A DNA stretch of 64,000 nucleotides from Colwellia sp. MB3u-41. Its GTDB lineage: Bacteria > Pseudomonadota > Gammaproteobacteria > Enterobacterales > Alteromonadaceae. The stretch lies in NCBI RefSeq assembly GCF_014076845.1, contig NZ_JACGUT010000082.1, positions 558,001 through 622,000 of the forward strand, read 5' to 3'. Positions 56,746 through 64,000 of the stretch are shown in pieces (position 1 is the first letter of the stretch; each line of letters begins with the position of its first letter). The translations under genes and the position numbers were made by a program. The notes below the pieces were generated by a model. That model was not told where the DNA came from, made no database searches, and saw only the letters and a list, made by a program, of their open reading frames with translations.

Positions 56746-58749
56746 TTATATACGGGTAAAATATTTTTTCAATTCATTTTCAGGTATAGGTTTACTGATA
56801 TAATATCCTTGTACAGCATCACAACCAATATTACGTAATAAACGTAATTGCTCTTCAGTTTCAACACCTTCAGCTAAAACACGCTTACCTAGCCCGTGAG
56901 AAAGCTCGACCATCGACTTAACAATGGTTAAGTCTGAGTCATTACTCGCCACTTCTTCAATAAAGCTTCTATCAATTTTAATTTTGTCTATAGGTAATTT
57001 ACGCAAATAGGCCAGCGAGGAATACCCGGTACCAAAGTCATCAATTGAAACGTTTATCCCCATATTCTGCAAAATAAAAATGGTATTCATCGCTGTTGCT
57101 ATTTCTGTCATAACAACATTTTCTGTTATCTCTAAATCTAAACATCGAGGAGTAATTTGATACTTAAAAAGTAGTGCTTGAATATTTTCAATTAATTGGG
57201 GATCTTGAAATTCCACCGCGGTAATATTAACCGCAATGGTCACTCGCCGATGATACGATTTTTGCAAACGTGCTATCGATTGACATGCACACTCAAGCAC
57301 ATAACTATCAAGGTCGCTCAGCATGTTAAGAGATTCTATATCAGGTAAGAAACTTCCTGGTTGTAACAATCCTCGCTCTGGGTGTTGCCAACGAACAAGC
57401 GCTTCGAAACCTTCTATTCTATTATTTAACAAGTTCAATTGAGGCTGAAAATATAAAACAAATTCATTCTTTTCAAATCCATCACGAATTTCTTTTTCCA
57501 TCGCCAGCAACCTTCGACCATGTGATTGCATACCCGATTTATATTTAACCGTTGCTATATTTTGGCTTTCGGCTTGTGCTAGTGCTAAATTTGCTTTTTG
57601 TAATAAGTCTTCTGCTAGTTTGGCATCCTGCGGATATAGGCAGTAGCCTACTGAACATTGTAATAACACTTTATGTTGTTTGATAAAATACGGGCGATTT
57701 ATTAACCCATGTAAATGTTCTATTGCAGCACTTTGCTGTTGTTGATCAACATTATTAGTAACAAAAACAAACGAATCACCACTTAAACGCCCAATCACTT
57801 TTGGCAAAAATATACTTCCATCTAACCGATTGGCTATTTCACCTAAAATTGCATCGCCAACTTTAAGACCATAAGTATCATTTACAAACTTAAAGCGTTT
57901 AATATCTAATAAGAAAACCGCTAAATTTTGTTGATTACTTTTAGCTTCCTCTATGATGAAAGGTAGTTTTTCCATGACTTGCTGCCGATTTAGTGCCCCC
58001 GTCAATGAATCGTGCTTACCCAAATATTGGGCCTTATTCATCGCTGAAATAGCAATACTTCGCTCGGCACCTTGCATCCAAATAAGCATCGAAAAAGCTA
58101 AGAGGGTAAAAGCGCCCATATCAAAATAAACGAGCACTTCAGCTAATGGTCGAAACCAATACTCGTTAATCAACATAATAGAAAGAAAGGAAAATAAGAC
58201 ATACCTTAAGCCCATAACAAGACTATAGATGATAAAAATATACGCTGAAAAATATTTTTTTGGAGAGTTATAGAGATAAAAACCAGCTAAAAGTAAACTA
58301 CAACCCATCAAAAATGCGGGTAAGCTTTCTCGCAAGTAGAAGCGGTTGTAAACTTCATTTTCATTAAAGCCATAAAGTAAGGTTGCTGTTATAGCAAGGC
58401 AGGTACTCAGTATAAAAGTGGCACACGTAATTTTTTTTGAAAGGATTTTTTTCGAAACGGCGCTATAAATACCGAGTAAAAGTGCAGTTAAATGGAAGTA
58501 GAGGCTGAGTTGAATAAAGCACTTAAGAATAATTTTTTCTAAAGCGACATCACTTACATCAGTAATTTGGGTTTCGATAGCCAACAATAATTGATGAACA
58601 CTTAAGGAGCATAAACTCAGCATCCAGTATTTTACATAATGCCGCCCTAATCCACGATAATAGATCAACAACAGTGTAGCCAATAATCCAAAAACTATAG
58701 CTTCAACAGAAAATAATAAACTGTGGTAAAAGTTTTTTTCACCCATCAT
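56746..58749 (-). CDS. membrane GGDEF-EAL protein, probable c-di-GMP phosphodiesterase
   Basis: A 667-residue protein. Seven to eight membrane helices (about 10-230), a GGDEF domain (about 245-405) and an EAL domain (about 420-665). In place of GGDEF the A-site reads SGDSF, so cyclase activity is unlikely. The EAL domain looks intact: EGFEALVRWQHP, TENVVM, DDFGTGYSSL, EGVETEEQ. Therefore predicted to hydrolyse c-di-GMP; GGDEF may act as a regulatory GTP site. Confidence 0.92.
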   Translation of the reverse strand: MMGEKNFYHSLLFSVEAIVFGLLATLLLIYYRGLGRHYVKYWMLSLCSLSVHQLLLAIETQITDVSDVALEKIILKCFIQLSLYFHLTALLLGIYSAVSKKILSKKITCATFILSTCLAITATLLYGFNENEVYNRFYLRESLPAFLMGCSLLLAGFYLYNSPKKYFSAYIFIIYSLVMGLRYVLFSFLSIMLINEYWFRPLAEVLVYFDMGAFTLLAFSMLIWMQGAERSIAISAMNKAQYLGKHDSLTGALNRQQVMEKLPFIIEEAKSNQQNLAVFLLDIKRFKFVNDTYGLKVGDAILGEIANRLDGSIFLPKVIGRLSGDSFVFVTNNVDQQQQSAAIEHLHGLINRPYFIKQHKVLLQCSVGYCLYPQDAKLAEDLLQKANLALAQAESQNIATVKYKSGMQSHGRRLLAMEKEIRDGFEKNEFVLYFQPQLNLLNNRIEGFEALVRWQHPERGLLQPGSFLPDIESLNMLSDLDSYVLECACQSIARLQKSYHRRVTIAVNITAVEFQDPQLIENIQALLFKYQITPRCLDLEITENVVMTEIATAMNTIFILQNMGINVSIDDFGTGYSSLAYLRKLPIDKIKIDRSFIEEVASNDSDLTIVKSMVELSHGLGKRVLAEGVETEEQLRLLRNIGCDAVQGYYISKPIPENELKKYFTRI

Positions 58750-58758
58750 GCTATATTC

Positions 58759-58802
58759 TCTATTAAGTTATTAGAATCTATTAAGTTATTAGAATCTATT
58801 AA
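58759..58802 (+). repeat. 18-bp tandem repeat in the divergent promoter region
   Basis: Two complete copies of TCTATTAAGTTATTAGAA plus a partial third copy, just upstream of the GGDEF-EAL start, between it and rraA. Confidence 0.85.
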
Positions 58803-58952
58803 ATATTCTTTTTTAAAGCAATACAAGTCAGTCACTATCATTATTTACTTTTTAGCTGTTATTTTACAACAAAATATATTTAAAAGAACGGTTGTACCTA
58901 AAAGACATCAAGCTATACTAAGTTTTCAATCATATAAATTAAGAGAAAAACC

Positions 58953-59438
58953 ATGGAATACAATACCTCAGAGCTTTGTAATATTTATGCCGACTTAATT
59001 GATGTTGTTGATCCTATCTTTTGTAATTTTGGTGGCCGTAGCTCTTTTGGTGGTCAAGTTGTTACCATAAAGTGCTTTGAAAATAATGGCTTAATCCAAC
59101 AAACTTTAGCAACAAATGGCCGTGGAAAAGTACTAGTTATTGATGGCGGCGGCTCGACCCGCAGAGCACTGATTGATTTTACACTAGCAGAAACCGCTAC
59201 TGAGAATGCTTGGGAAGGCATTATCTGTTATGGCAGTGTACGTGACGTTGATGCCATCGAAGAGCTCGACTTAGGTATTCAAGCCTTAGTCTCTATTCCT
59301 GTCGGTGCTAGCGATCAAGATATTGGCGAAAGTGACTTAGCAATTAACTTTGCGAGCGTGACATTTTTACCTGAGGATCACCTTTATGCTGACAATACCG
59401 GTATTATTTTATCGCCTGAGCCATTAGATATTGAATAA
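58953..59438 (+). CDS. rraA: ribonuclease E activity regulator RraA
   Basis: Homologue of the RNase E inhibitor RraA; 161 residues, trimeric. [49 protein letters not shown] and [21 protein letters not shown] are family landmarks. ATG 58953 is behind an AGAGAA stretch. Confidence 0.95.
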   Translation: MEYNTSELCNIYADLIDVVDPIFCNFGGRSSFGGQVVTIKCFENNGLIQQTLATNGRGKVLVIDGGGSTRRALIDFTLAETATENAWEGIICYGSVRDVDAIEELDLGIQALVSIPVGASDQDIGESDLAINFASVTFLPEDHLYADNTGIILSPEPLDIE

Positions 59439-59469
59439 TGGCCCGCTATTACGCCAAAGACATGAACCA

Positions 59470-59493
59470 GAGCCCAATATTGACATTGGGCTC
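59470..59493. terminator. hairpin between convergent rraA and GGDEF-EAL-like gene
   Basis: GAGCCCAAT / ATTGGGCTC with a 6-base loop, 30 bases past the rraA stop. It overlaps the other gene's stop by two bases. No T-run; a weak bidirectional terminator is possible. Confidence 0.5.
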
Positions 59494-61591
59494 AGTTACT
59501 TGATTCACTCTCAGGGTATTGTTCTAACCAACGCTTGATCCATATCTCAATTTCATCGAAAATAACTCCTCGACTTAAGTGTCGACCTTGCGCATGTTCT
59601 CCTCCCATAGTGATAAATTCCTGTTCAGCATGACTATTATTAATGGAAGTACCAACAAGGGGTAACTGCATTGCACGTGTTAAGTTAATCAATGCATTTA
59701 TAATCGCTTTATCTGAGCCACCAGTTTCAATATGCTTGTGACTATCACTTAAGAGATCACAATTAATTTTTATTTGATAAATACTCAATTTTCGTAAATA
59801 TCGTAATGACTCATAGCTACCAGAAAAATCACCTATGGCTACCTTGATATCTAAAGACCTAAGCTGATCAATAATCGCTTTTACCCTTTGGCTAGCAGAT
59901 AAAATTAACGCTTCTTTAAACTCGACAATTAAATACTTTTTTTCAACATTATACTTTTTTGCCTGTAAAATAATATAGTCAATCAGGGCTGGCTCTAGGA
60001 GCTCTTTACTTGCCAGCGAAATGGTTACTGGTTTTTTAAACCCTATTTTTTTCAACTGAACAATAGTCTTACATGCTTCAACAATCATTTGTTTTGATAA
60101 CTGATAAATATCGCCGCTGTGTTCTGCAATATCAACAAACTGATCCAACGTCCAAGGCGTAACACTATCGTGGTACCAATGTACTTCCATTTGAAAACCC
60201 AACACTTTCCTATTTGCTAAGGCGACTTGAGGTTGCATATACCAATATAATTTTTCATTGGCTACATCTTGCTTTAATCGCTCCATACGTTGCAGCTGCT
60301 GATCAGTGTAAAGCGTACTATTATGATCAAAATAGCTGATAAGTTGTTGCGTCTGTTCTGAAACGAGCAAAGCGTCTTCGGCAAATGAAATGACCTCACT
60401 CAAATTATGGCTATACTGTCCAATGTAAGCTACACCAAAGGCTAACTCAAAATTAAGGGAAAAACTTTTAAAGCTCATCGCAGTGGGCACAGCTGCAGTC
60501 AGCTCACGGCAAAGCTGCTCAACTTTAGTGTTGTCTGGGTAATTATCTGCACTTAAATCGAGCACAACCAAAAAATGCAACCCTTGCAGTCGAGCTATTT
60601 TTATTGGCGACTGTTCATCTGAAAAGTTAACCAACAAGTTATTTTCAGCGACTTTTTTCTGTAAGCAATATGCTAACTGTAATAATAAGATATCAGAATT
60701 ATGGCGCCCTAAAACGGTATTAACCGCTTGAAAATTTATAGGTTTAAATACTATAGTGACAAACTGGCTCTTCGATTTTTGCTTAACAATGCGGTCAAGC
60801 TGCTCAAGTGCTTGCTGGTAAGAGGGTAAATTTGTCGCTGGGTCTAATGAGTGTGAGGTCGATATTTTACCAGTTGTTTCATCGATGCCAGTAAGTTCTT
60901 TGCGAATGGCTTCTACCAAAAACCAACAACCATTAATTAAAGCGGCTAAGTAAGAAATAATAATAGCTGACACCAGCCATGTCATATTAATAAGAGCATT
61001 TAGCCAAGCGAACACAATGAGCACAAAACTAAGGTGAATCAGCCACTGTATCGTTAACCTTAAGCTGCTAGAATCTTGTATCTTTTTTGCTGAAATAACA
61101 GCCATTCCTGCAGATAAAAGCACTATAACACTGGCAGCCAGCCATGCTAAATAGCCATTAATACTGGGAAAAAACCATAAACAAAAAACAAAAGATATCG
61201 CGGTTGCCACAACAATAAAATTGATCAAATAATTAACTTTTTCAGTCGGTGCTGAATATGTACTTCGTAACCAAAAATATAGCACTGAAGAGAACACCAT
61301 AGCCGATGAAAGTATCAGTTCACTTTGATAGCTTTTCGCATAAGCTAATGCATAAAGCATTAATAAAACACTGAAAGAAATTAAAAGTGGATAACAAACA
61401 CGAATATTCTTAAGGGGTTTAACTAAGGCGATAATCAAGATCACAGGGAACGTTAATCCTAGAACAAAGGCAATATTAAATTCGGTGAAAGAAAAAGTGG
61501 CGGCTTGCGCAGTACTGGAAAATAAAAATAAACTCACCGCGGAAAGCAACACTTCAGGTATTGAAAAGTACCTAAAACTAAAATATTTCAT
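59492..61591 (-). CDS. membrane GGDEF-EAL-like protein with lost catalytic motifs
   Basis: A 699-residue protein: many membrane helices (about 10-235), a GGDEF-like domain (about 255-425) and an EAL-like domain (about 440-690). The GGDEF position has RLQGLHFLV, EAL reads QMEV, and DDFG reads GDFSGSYESL, so neither synthesis nor hydrolysis of c-di-GMP is expected. The frame is uninterrupted, so the protein is probably kept as a sensor or effector, like known degenerate RNA-turnover or motility regulators (CsrD, LapD). Confidence 0.88.
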   Translation of the reverse strand: MKYFSFRYFSIPEVLLSAVSLFLFSSTAQAATFSFTEFNIAFVLGLTFPVILIIALVKPLKNIRVCYPLLISFSVLLMLYALAYAKSYQSELILSSAMVFSSVLYFWLRSTYSAPTEKVNYLINFIVVATAISFVFCLWFFPSINGYLAWLAASVIVLLSAGMAVISAKKIQDSSSLRLTIQWLIHLSFVLIVFAWLNALINMTWLVSAIIISYLAALINGCWFLVEAIRKELTGIDETTGKISTSHSLDPATNLPSYQQALEQLDRIVKQKSKSQFVTIVFKPINFQAVNTVLGRHNSDILLLQLAYCLQKKVAENNLLVNFSDEQSPIKIARLQGLHFLVVLDLSADNYPDNTKVEQLCRELTAAVPTAMSFKSFSLNFELAFGVAYIGQYSHNLSEVISFAEDALLVSEQTQQLISYFDHNSTLYTDQQLQRMERLKQDVANEKLYWYMQPQVALANRKVLGFQMEVHWYHDSVTPWTLDQFVDIAEHSGDIYQLSKQMIVEACKTIVQLKKIGFKKPVTISLASKELLEPALIDYIILQAKKYNVEKKYLIVEFKEALILSASQRVKAIIDQLRSLDIKVAIGDFSGSYESLRYLRKLSIYQIKINCDLLSDSHKHIETGGSDKAIINALINLTRAMQLPLVGTSINNSHAEQEFITMGGEHAQGRHLSRGVIFDEIEIWIKRWLEQYPESESSN

Positions 61592-61795
61592 ATATAACCT
61601 TTACGTAATGACAAAAGACTTATCACGCACCTCTTCAATTTATAATTTACATTGACTCTAGGCTAATGCGGTATATTGAAGTGCAAAGATACATATACCA
61701 TGACTAAACAACAGAGTGAATTTTGTATCCTGCCTTTTATTAATAGACTAACGGTGGAACCATAAGCGTCTTCATTATTTGCCTATGAATTTAAG

Positions 61796-63031
61796 TTAAA
61801 TAACCTTATGTCCAGCAACGAATAATTCATCAAGTGGGTTAACACCAAATTGATAACAAAGCTCAGCGGGTTGTTCTATATTCCACATAGCGATATCTGC
61901 ATCAAAATCCACAGCTAATTGTCCTTTTTTATTTGATAGCCCAAGTGCTTTTGCGCCATGGCAAGTAACACCTGCTAGTGCTTCTGTGGGAGTTAATCGA
62001 AAGAAGGTACATGCCATATTAAGCATCAGTTGAATATTATGAATGGGTGATGAACCAGGGTTTGCATCGGTCGCTATGGCCATCGGCACTTCATGCTTTC
62101 TTAATAAATCCATTGGAGGTAATTGTGTTTCACGTAAAAAGTAGAAAGCGCCAGGTAATAGTACAGCGGTCATATCTGCATTTTTCATGGCTTTAATACC
62201 GGCTTCATCTAAAAATTCGATATGATCAGATGAAAGTGCATTATATTTTGCCGCCAAGGCTGTCCCCCCTAAATTTGACAACTGTTCCGCGTGTACTTTT
62301 ATCGGTAGTTGATGTTTTTGAGCTGCAGCAAAAACACGTTCAGTTTGCTCTAAACTAAAACCAATGCCTTCACAAAAAACATCAACCGCATCAGCTAAGC
62401 TTTCTTTGACTATGAGTGGGATCATTTCATTACACACTAAGTCAATATATTCATCAGGCTTTTCTTTATATTCAATAGGTAATGCATGTGCACCAAGGAA
62501 AGTACGCTTTATAGTAACCGGCAGTTTTTCAGCTAACTGCCCAGCCACTTTAAGCATTTTAATTTCGTTCATCGTATCTAGACCATAACCAGATTTAATT
62601 TCAATACTGGTCACACCTTGTTGATGTAATGTTGTTAATCGAGGTAATGCGCTGGCTAATAACTGACTTTCACTGGCTTTTCGGGTTGCTGATACGGTTG
62701 AGATTATGCCTCCGCCGGCATTAGCAATTTCTTGATAACTTTTACCTTGTAACCGCATCTCAAATTCATTGGCACGGTTACCGCCGTAAACTAAATGAGT
62801 ATGACAATCAACTAAGCCAGGTGTTAACCACTTACCTTTTCCATCAATAGTTTGTACTGATTTTTCATTATATTTGGGTAAATCAGTTTTCTCACCTAAC
62901 CAAGCAATTTTACCTTCACTTATGGCTAAAGCTCCATTTTTTATAGCACCATAGCTATTAGCACCATCGGTCATGGTCGCTAGATTTACATTAATGAAAA
63001 GAGTTTGCCAAGCAGAGGAATTAATCGTCAT
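61796..63031 (-). CDS. hutI: imidazolonepropionase
   Basis: Third step of histidine degradation (imidazolone-5-propionate to N-formimino-glutamate). I start at ATG 63031 ([15 protein letters not shown]), 411 residues; a frame from 63076 adds 15 atypical residues. Metal and substrate residues: [35 protein letters not shown] and [10 protein letters not shown]. hutI and hutC are divergent; the rest of hut is outside the window. Confidence 0.95.
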   Translation of the reverse strand: MTINSSAWQTLFINVNLATMTDGANSYGAIKNGALAISEGKIAWLGEKTDLPKYNEKSVQTIDGKGKWLTPGLVDCHTHLVYGGNRANEFEMRLQGKSYQEIANAGGGIISTVSATRKASESQLLASALPRLTTLHQQGVTSIEIKSGYGLDTMNEIKMLKVAGQLAEKLPVTIKRTFLGAHALPIEYKEKPDEYIDLVCNEMIPLIVKESLADAVDVFCEGIGFSLEQTERVFAAAQKHQLPIKVHAEQLSNLGGTALAAKYNALSSDHIEFLDEAGIKAMKNADMTAVLLPGAFYFLRETQLPPMDLLRKHEVPMAIATDANPGSSPIHNIQLMLNMACTFFRLTPTEALAGVTCHGAKALGLSNKKGQLAVDFDADIAMWNIEQPAELCYQFGVNPLDELFVAGHKVI

Positions 63032-63161
63032 ATAAGATCCAAAAATTGATTTTAACGCTAGGCTTATAACCAGCATTTATATCGAAAGATGGCGGTACCA
63101 TAAGCATAGTGTCTGATTACTGATAACGCCACTTTACGTGATAGATAATAGACAAGCAAGC

Positions 63162-63173
63162 TTGTATATACAA
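63162..63173. promoter_or_regulatory. palindromic HutC-type operator, copy 1
   Basis: TTGTATATACAA, a perfect 12-bp palindrome in the hutI-hutC intergenic region. It is 131 bases upstream of the hutI start and has a second copy 40 bp away. HutC (GntR) regulators are known to bind such TGTATA-type sites; binding here is inference. Confidence 0.8.
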
Positions 63174-63201
63174 CCATTGACTTTAACAACAAGAAGTGAG
63201 A

Positions 63202-63213
63202 TTGTATATACAA
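63202..63213. promoter_or_regulatory. palindromic HutC-type operator, copy 2
   Basis: A second identical TTGTATATACAA, centred 40 bp from copy 1 and 55 bp upstream of hutC. Two sites would let one repressor control both divergent promoters. Confidence 0.8.
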
Positions 63214-63267
63214 GTTATAGCATCAAGACTCTTAATGGTCTTGTGAACAAGAACCTAGCGAATTAAC

Positions 63268-63990
63268 ATGACTCAAGTAAAAACAGCCAAGTTTACCGTA
63301 ATAAAACAGCATATTTGCCAAAAGATTGAATCTGGCGAATGGAAACAACATGCCAAAGTGCCTTCTGAAAATGAATTAGCTGAACAGTTTTCTGTCAGTC
63401 GCATGACTGCTCGTCGCGCATTACAAGAACTTACCGAGCAAGGTTTACTTATTCGTTCACAAGGGTCCGGTACTTTTGTCGCTACCTTTAAGTCACAGTC
63501 TTCATTATTAAAAATTCGTAATATCGCAGATGAAATTCAAGAACGTGGTCATATCCACCATGCGAAACAGCTTACCTTAAAAGCCGTTTCTGTTAACGAG
63601 GAAATCGCTATTTTACTTAACTTAAAAGCTAATTCAATCACTAGTGAGTCAGTATTTTATTCTGAAGTGCTGCATTTTGAAAATAACCAACCTATTCAGT
63701 TAGAGCAACGCTATGTAAATAGTAAATTAGTCCCTGATTATTTATCACAAAATTTTGCCAAAATTACGCCTCATGAGTATTTATCAAGCGAAGCCCCATT
63801 AACAGAAGCAACACACGAAATTGAAGCTGTTTTAGCTGAAAACGAAATCTGTCAGTTACTGACAATAGAACCACAAATCCCATGTTTACAGGTTAAACGA
63901 CGCACTTGGTCAAGCCAAGGTGTGGTCAGTTTAGCTATTTTAACGGCACCTGGTAATAAATACCGTTTAGGCAGCCACTTAACTTTTTAA
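63268..63990 (+). CDS. hutC: histidine utilization repressor HutC (GntR/UTRA)
   Basis: GntR-family repressor induced by urocanate in studied bacteria; 240 residues. The winged HTH is at about 8-72 (VPSENELAEQFSVSRMTARRA, GSGTFVA) and the UTRA effector domain at about 95-235 (ERGHIHHAKQ, QPIQLEQRYVN, CLQVKRRTW). It sits by the twin palindromes with hutI opposite, so autoregulation is expected. Confidence 0.95.
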   Translation: MTQVKTAKFTVIKQHICQKIESGEWKQHAKVPSENELAEQFSVSRMTARRALQELTEQGLLIRSQGSGTFVATFKSQSSLLKIRNIADEIQERGHIHHAKQLTLKAVSVNEEIAILLNLKANSITSESVFYSEVLHFENNQPIQLEQRYVNSKLVPDYLSQNFAKITPHEYLSSEAPLTEATHEIEAVLAENEICQLLTIEPQIPCLQVKRRTWSSQGVVSLAILTAPGNKYRLGSHLTF

Positions 63991-64000
63991 TTTCGGAGCA

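Noticed and set aside
1-64000. CRISPR arrays, tRNA or rRNA genes, retrons, toxin-antitoxin pairs
   Set aside because: No regularly spaced repeats or recognisable RNA gene structure, and no small adjacent gene pairs of the usual type, were found by reading; a dedicated search could still find short RNAs.

Overview
The window looks like chromosome of a low-GC marine gammaproteobacterium of the Alteromonadales. Colwelliaceae (Colwellia or a close relative) is my best guess, from gene order and AT-rich codon use; no rRNA or other firm taxonomic marker is present. Most of it is core genome: nudE/yrfG, a complete type II secretion operon (gspC to gspN), hslR-hslO, a psp envelope-stress cluster, sseA, dusA, zur, dnaB-alr, rpmE, priA, an FtsN-like SPOR protein, hslVU with its DUF971 companion, rraA, and the start of a hut locus (hutI and hutC facing each other across twin operators).

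Layout: 1-1217 nudE (cut by the window edge) and yrfG, divergent. 1300-12954, minus strand: twelve gsp genes in the order C-D-E-F-G-H-I-J-K-L-M-N, mostly overlapping by a base or a few. 13187-14445: hslR-hslO. 14759-18187: a large secreted S8 protease ending in a GlyGly-CTERM/rhombosortase signal, a plausible client of the adjacent secretion system. 18608-20855: an outer-membrane barrel, DUF2333 and a PCu(A)C copper chaperone. 20958-21151: a decayed enoyl-CoA hydratase tail. 21229-22679: pspA, a 36-residue PspB-position protein, pspC and a further membrane protein, behind a sigma-54-like promoter. 22970-25672: sseA, two small proteins and dusA.

25680-36190 is an AT-rich, decaying genomic island inserted between dusA and zur. 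It starts with a broken tyrosine integrase beside the 5' end of dusA, a known integration hotspot. A 15/17 match to a piece of the dusA 5' end lies at 36188-36204 and may be the other attachment half-site. Inside are a four-segment membrane protein, an operon of a frameshifted small membrane protein plus a membrane-anchored coiled-coil protein with an H-type-lectin-like C-terminus, a lipoprotein cassette, a heavily broken MASE1-CHASE-histidine kinase-receiver gene, and two periplasmic solute-binding proteins of opposite orientation.

36367-64000 returns to core: zur, an M1 peptidase with a DUF6702 partner, cheX, then a decayed metE-metR pair that still has a MetJ-type operator between the genes. 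After alr-dnaB comes an ECF sigma/anti-sigma/DUF4097 operon, rpmE, priA, ftsN-like, hslVU and DUF971. Three signalling proteins follow (an HBM chemoreceptor, a GGDEF-EAL protein with a weak GGDEF, and a GGDEF-EAL-like protein whose catalytic motifs are all lost), with rraA between the last two, and finally hutI/hutC.

The least explained material is in the island: the lectin-like anchored protein with its frameshifted partner, and the lipoprotein cassette. I see no CRISPR array, retron, toxin-antitoxin pair, tRNA or rRNA gene in the window.
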